From the NCBI RefSeq assembly GCF_037893015.1, contig NC_133665.1:196514714-196578713 (forward strand): 64,000 bases of DNA, read 5' to 3'. This document shows, piece after piece, positions 59,654-64,000 of the stretch. The stretch's first letter is position 1. Every line of letters starts with the position of its first letter. The DNA is from Macrotis lagotis. Its lineage: Eukaryota; Chordata; Mammalia; Peramelemorphia; Peramelidae. The position numbers and the translations under genes were made by a program. The notes beneath the pieces are model-generated. The model had not been told where the DNA came from. It searched no databases and was given only the letters and a program-made list of their open reading frames with translations.

Positions 59654-59893
59654 ATGGAGGCCCCCGAGGACGGCGGCGGGAGCGGGGACCCGGGAGGTCT
59701 GAGCCTGTCGGAGCTCTGCGCGCAGCTGCTGGGGGCGCGGGACGCGAGCGGCCGGCTGCACGCGGGCCACGAGCTGCTGCGGAGGCTGCGGGCGCCCGGG
59801 CCCGGCCCGGGGCCGGAGCAGGAGCTGGACGAGGCCGCGCTAAGCCGGGTGGTGGACGAGCTCGGGGCCTGGCTGCCCGCCAGCCACAGCAAG
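59654..59893 (+). CDS. CLASP2: CLASP2 first coding exon (partial gene, 80 codons)
   Basis: CLASP proteins bind microtubule plus ends through TOG domains and promote rescue. The exon starts at gccgccATGg, a strong Kozak context, and ends AGCAAG before gtgagg. Residues 20-80 line up with the human CLASP2 start: LCAQLLGARDASGRLHAGHE matches FCAQVQQKDVGGRLQVGQE, then LLRRLRAPG, then VDELGAWLPASHSK against VDALTGWVGSSNYR. Residues 1-18 (acidic and Gly-rich) are not in human as I recall it. The position, divergent from PDCD6IP, is that of CLASP2 in human. Identity is only moderate and biased to Ala, Arg and Gly, as expected in this GC-rich exon. Later exons lie beyond the window. A CLASP1-like paralogue is possible but fits the synteny less well. 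Confidence 0.85.
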
Positions 59894-60679
59894 GTGAGGC
59901 GGCAGGGGCGGGGCGGGCACGGCCGGGCCTGCCTCCGGCCCCGCCTCCTCTGCGCCCCGCCCCGCAGGGGTCCCGAGGCCGGAGCCGGGGCCCGGAGAAG
60001 GCCCCCGAGGGGGCGCCGGGGTTCACCTCTGCCCGGGCGGCCAGGGCCCCCCAGCACCCTCCGGCCAGGCCGGGCAGCGTGTCCCGGGCTCCCCCGCGGC
60101 ATGCCTGGGGGGGGGGGCTCCTTGCCCCTTCCGAGGGAGCCTCGGGGGCCTTGCCAGGGGCTGCCCGGGCGCATTGGGAGGGCGCCAGGTGAGCCAGCGG
60201 GCAGCACCCCGGGCTGGCGCAGGGAGGCCCGCCTGCTCCTGCTCACTTCTGCCTCGGTTTCTCCTCCTTCCCAGGGCTTTGGGGAGGGCCCGCGGAGCTG
60301 TGGCTGTAGAACCCTTAGCCCAGGGGCGGGGGAAGACGGGTTGTCAGTGCAGCCGCTGCTCCCTGGGACCAGCTTTCCCCCACCCGCCCCGGGACTTTGC
60401 TCGCCTCGGTGGCCATCCTCCGTTGACCCATTAGAACACTGGACAGGGGAACCTTATGAAACAACCAGGCTTCCAGCTGACCTCATGGGAAAGTGCCTCC
60501 TCAGTTGATTCTGTCTCCTAGAGCTGCTGGCCCCAGGCATAATCGCACTCAGGAATAGGATGCCAAGATGGCATCAGAAGAGTGTGGAGAAGCAGTTTTC
60601 CATGGCCCTTGTTCTGTTAAGAGTTTAACCCCTCTTGCTCTGGTCACAGAATCTCGGGCCGGTTGTACTAGCATGGGGA

Positions 60680-61600
60680 TGATGATCAATGGTCGTTATT
60701 TTTAAGAGTCTTCAGCGAAATGACTCAAGGAAGAATGCTTTAGATGGAAACACAGCCAGTGCAATGAAAAAGAAGCTTGTTACCACATTGGAACAGAAAT
60801 ACAGCATGATTGAACAGAAGCAAGAACTGGGTCATCATAACTCTAAAAGAGGATTTTTATTGGAATTTTCGATGCTGAACTATGGGTAGAGAGGCATCCA
60901 AAAGGAAGGCTGTGTCACCCACCTGGTGGCATCCCTCACTGCCATGAGGAGGAGCAGGAGGCACAGTGACAGCAATGGATGTCTTCGCTGTGGTGATCCA
61001 AGGCCACCATCGCCCATGCTGCTTTCCAGATAAAGGCTCCGATTTGCTTCCAGTAGTGACGGAAACCAGGATGAGGTGATGGTGTAGATGCATTGGTTGT
61101 TCCTTATAAAAGCCGAGCTAGCTGCAGGTGTGGAGTGGAGGTCACTGCCCTTGGAAGCCTGTCCCTTTGGGCAGACTGTGATTGGAGAAAGAAGTAGAAA
61201 ATGGCGATCTGGGAATGAGTCCCACTCAAGAGAAGAAGCTGCTGAGAATTGAAGGGTGTGCAGATGGAGATGTCCACTCTCTGGGAGCAGTCAGAAGCCA
61301 GCATTGCAGTAGGAGGAGTGGTGAGGGCTCAGATTGAGGCTGATGATCCTGATGTCAGAGGGAGCTTTCTGCACCACCCAGTACATGCATGGAGTAAAGA
61401 AAGGGAAGGCAGTTCTGGAGAGGCTGCTAACATGCTTTCCACAAACATAACAAGAGTTTTGTCATATCAACAGGTTTTTCTTGGTGTTCAGGATCAGCAA
61501 TTTTTGAAAAAATTAAGCTTTCACAATTTTGCTTTCTATAACTGCTTCATTACTTTATAATAAATGCAAACAGAAATAATTTTCTTATCTTTTGCTGTTC
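60680..61600 (+). other. Unassigned segment with coding-like stretches (CLASP2 intron 1)
   Basis: 60745-60889 encodes NALDGNTASAMKKKLVTTLE then QKYSMIEQKQELG, faintly like the start of Tigger-type transposases (Thr-Leu-Glu-Gln-Lys). A second frame at 61249-61560 is 103 codons. It ends AT-rich with aataaatgcaaac. No clear terminal repeats, so family is uncertain. Confidence 0.3.
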
Positions 61601-62849
61601 TATTACATTAATAAACAAAACTTATTAACAATTTTCATTGCATTTTTTCCATTCAAAGTGCAAACCTGAATACATGAGCAACTCCAAGAATTCCTCTTTG
61701 CCCCACTTGAAGCTTGCTGGGGTCAGGCATGATGCAGCTATTCCAAACCTTCGGGTCTCTCTTTAAGCCTTGCCTGGCACTCCCTCCATTTGTCCTCACA
61801 GCTGATGGCCATTCTCAAATGATTACCCCCCCCACCTAAAGCCTTGCCTTACCCCAGCCTCATCCGATACTCTTCTGGAGGAGAACACAGCCCCCATTGA
61901 GTGTAGCAGCTTGGGCAGTGACCACTGTGACCCCTTGTTTGGGACTGGGGTTGTAGGACCCAAACCCAAGCCTTCCTTGCACCAGCCTCCTTCTCCTTTG
62001 GGCCCCCTTTCCCATTGATAAGGTCTTCTCAGAGCCTCTGATTTGGAGAAGAGCCTCAGCCAGCCACCTGTTTCTCTAGACTGTGCCTCCACACTGTGCT
62101 TGCTCCTTTACCTCTAGTAGACTGGACACTTCCTTAGAAGTGGGCTTGATTTGTCTTCAGGTGTTGTCCCCCAGCACTGAGTAAGAACTGACCCTGCTGT
62201 GTACTGGAGGCCTTGCCCCAAACCCCTTGGAATTGCCTGGACCTCTCTCCATCTGGGTCTCTAGCATAGCTTGTGGTGGTCCATCTGTCCCACTCCCTTG
62301 GATGTCTCTCCATTGCTCCTGGGTCTGGCACTCTCTGGGGCCTTTGTTCCTGAGAGGTGGGATAGCAAATTACAGCTGTTTCCTCCTCTCTGCTCTGAGC
62401 CATTTCTCCAGTGCCAAGGGGTCCCTGGGTTCTGAGAATGTCCCTAGCCCAGCTGACTCTGCCAGATTTGAGTGTCTCTGGTGGGGCTGGAATCAAAGAT
62501 AGGGGAACCTGGAAGCAGCTTGGCTGTCTAAACTTCCCACTGTTGGGAATTCAGAGAAGAGCCAGGTGGTTGTTTGGGGGAGCCCTGGAGGGGAAGGGGG
62601 CAGGGTAGGACCCTCAGGGCAGTGACTAGGCTAACTGCTAACCCTTCCTCCATGGGAGCTTCCCAGGTACCTCAGGATTATGGACTGACTGCAGGGGCAA
62701 CTTTTATTCTTTGGCCTTTATTTCCTCTGATGAGGGGACAGAAATAAGCAGTGATTAAGCACCGTGTGTGAGGTCAAGTGCTGCACACACAGCTCATTTA
62801 ATCCAACAACTGAGCAAATATACCTCTGTAGGAGAGGATTCTTAGGCAG
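61601..62849. other. No gene recognised (CLASP2 intron 1)
   Basis: 62095-62200 resembles an L2 3' end (gtagactggacacttcctta, ccccagcactgagt). The rest is unassigned. Confidence 0.4.
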
Positions 62850-63060
62850 CAGTTCAGGGGTCCAATCTGGCAGCAGGAAGACCTTCGTTCAAATCCTACC
62901 TTCCTAGGACTGCGACACTGATGATCAAGATCTCGGTTTCCCCATTTGTAAAATGGGGATGATAGTGCCCACCTCCCACAGTGGTTGAGGGGACCAAGTG
63001 AGTTAAGATAGAGGATGGGCTTTGCAAACTTTAGATTGTTCTATAAATGTTCCCTGATGT
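62850..63060 (+). mobile_element. MIR/MAR-like core SINE
   Basis: cagcaggaagaccttcgttc, ttccccatttgtaaaatggg and gatgatagtgcccacctccc carry the core-SINE signature. Confidence 0.7.
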
Positions 63061-63654
63061 TGGGTTAGAGGAGGAGCCTCTAGGGATAGGCAGGAGATCA
63101 TGTTTTGAGGTCTGGTCTGGTGGCAGTGGAATAGGAATGGGAGAAACATCAGAAATGGATAATCCTTAGGATTTTGGAGGAGAGGGAGGTTTTTGTTTTA
63201 ATGAAAGAGCCAGGCAGGGCCACCCTTTGACTTTTTTTGAAGTTTGTCAGTCCTTTGTCAGATCTGAGAATCTGTCCGATCTTAGCAGTTCTCCTTGTAT
63301 TTTTAGCATTAGTCTTTTTAGGGTTTTTCTGAATCATCTTTTTTTTCCCAAGGCCTTTCTTTTGTTCCTACTCACTTGGAATCTGGAATTTCCTGGGTTT
63401 AGGAGTTATGGTTTTGAATGTGTGCCATTGTAAAGGTTCTCTGATCATGAATCTAAGAACAGGCTCTTCTCTATATCATTCTGGATGATTCTTGGCCTGG
63501 TTTTTTGTCAGTTCTAGTTGCTAAAAGTTCATTTCATGCATAGAACCTGCGAGCTTGGACAAGTGCCTTCCTCTCTGGGTTCTGGGCAGCTCTCTGATTC
63601 CACATGGATGAGGAAGATGACTCAGGCTAGTTTTGAGACAGCAGTTGGAAAATA

Positions 63655-63815
63655 CCTCATTTTGTTCTGAGAACAACCCTGGGAGGGTGAGGCCATTCTG
63701 ATCCTGCTTCACCTGAAGAATCTGAAGCCACCAGAGGTTATGGCCTGTTTGTTCAGGCAGAGTATGCTTGGGTCTTCCTGCCTCCAGACCCAGTGCTCTG
63801 TCCATGGCCTTGATG
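63655..63815 (-). mobile_element. MIR-like fragment, reverse
   Basis: acaaccctgggagggtgagg, gcttcacctgaagaatctga and tgcctccagacccagtgctc follow reversed MIR order. Diverged. Confidence 0.45.
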
Positions 63816-64000
63816 CAGAGAATTCTCTCAGCTAGAGGAACCACAGGTCCATTTGCTATTTGTTCTAAATTTGTTGCCAGTGATTTTAAGGAATAAAGCT
63901 TTCTGTGAACTTGTTCTGTACTCTTTAAGACCCAAAATATCTCCAGAATTAACAAGATCCAGAAAAAGAAAACAAAGAATACAGCCAACCTCTTAAGCTT

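Larger units (their letters stand above)
58860..60150. promoter_or_regulatory. CpG island and CLASP2 promoter
   Basis: Very GC-rich. Contains a perfect CRE (tgacgtca, 59463-59470), NRF1-like cgcctgcgc elements near 59360 and 59428, a tttaa stretch near 59522, a G20 run (59553-59572), and ETS-type ccggaagcgg at 59591-59600 with another ggaagcgg near 59610. The ATG follows about 45 bp later. Transcription probably starts at about 59.53-59.6 kb (inferred). Confidence 0.75.

Noticed and set aside
58816-60192. 458-codon open frame on the plus strand
   Set aside because: It overlaps the CLASP2 exon in another frame, is Gly/Pro/Arg/Ala-rich, and exists because stop codons are rare in this GC-rich island.
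1-64000. CRISPR arrays, bacterial operons, insertion sequences, riboswitches
   Set aside because: Spliced vertebrate genes, CpG islands and SINE/LINE content show animal nuclear DNA. The regular repeats are microsatellites or minisatellites without spacers.

Overview
The window looks like nuclear DNA of a marsupial, possibly an Australian dasyurid-like species (inference). Two things point there. Spliced exons are close to, but clearly diverged from, human genes. The interspersed repeats are marsupial: about 15 copies of a short tRNA-derived SINE with A/B boxes and poly(A) tails, MAR1-type core SINEs, SINEs with an RTE-like tail ending in gaatgaaggacaaac, L1 3' ends, and older L2, CR1/L3-like and MIR relics.

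Two genes are supported. PDCD6IP (ALIX) lies complete on the minus strand. All 18 coding exons run from the ATG at 44827 to the stop at 15565-15567. Exon lengths and phases join without a break into an 872-residue protein (human: 868). The Bro1 domain, V domain and proline-rich tail are intact. CLASP2 begins on the plus strand at 59654. Only its first coding exon (80 codons) is inside the window. The rest lies beyond 64,000. The two genes are head to head with about 14.6 kb between their start codons, the arrangement known in human 3p22. Each starts in a CpG island (about 44.2-45.7 kb and 58.9-60.1 kb).

Layout: 1-15.1 kb is sequence downstream of PDCD6IP with repeats and no recognised gene. 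It may include a long alternative 3'UTR. 15.1-44.9 kb is PDCD6IP, whose introns hold most of the L1, L2 and SINE copies. 44.9-58.8 kb is intergenic and repeat-rich, with a TIR-bounded pogo-like DNA transposon at 57.6-58.3 kb. 58.8-64 kb is the CLASP2 promoter, exon 1 and the start of intron 1.

PDCD6IP encodes an ESCRT-associated scaffold (CHMP4, TSG101, ALG-2, endophilin and viral late-domain partners). CLASP2 encodes a microtubule plus-end protein. Nothing shows a shared pathway beyond their divergent placement.

I found no new multi-gene system. The most striking observation is around PDCD6IP exon 1. A (GGC)11 tract lies in the 5'UTR, and nine perfect GGGGCC units (the C9orf72 ALS/FTD motif) lie at the start of intron 1. 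The two are 283 bp apart, and one uninterrupted 319-codon frame on the gene-sense strand spans both.
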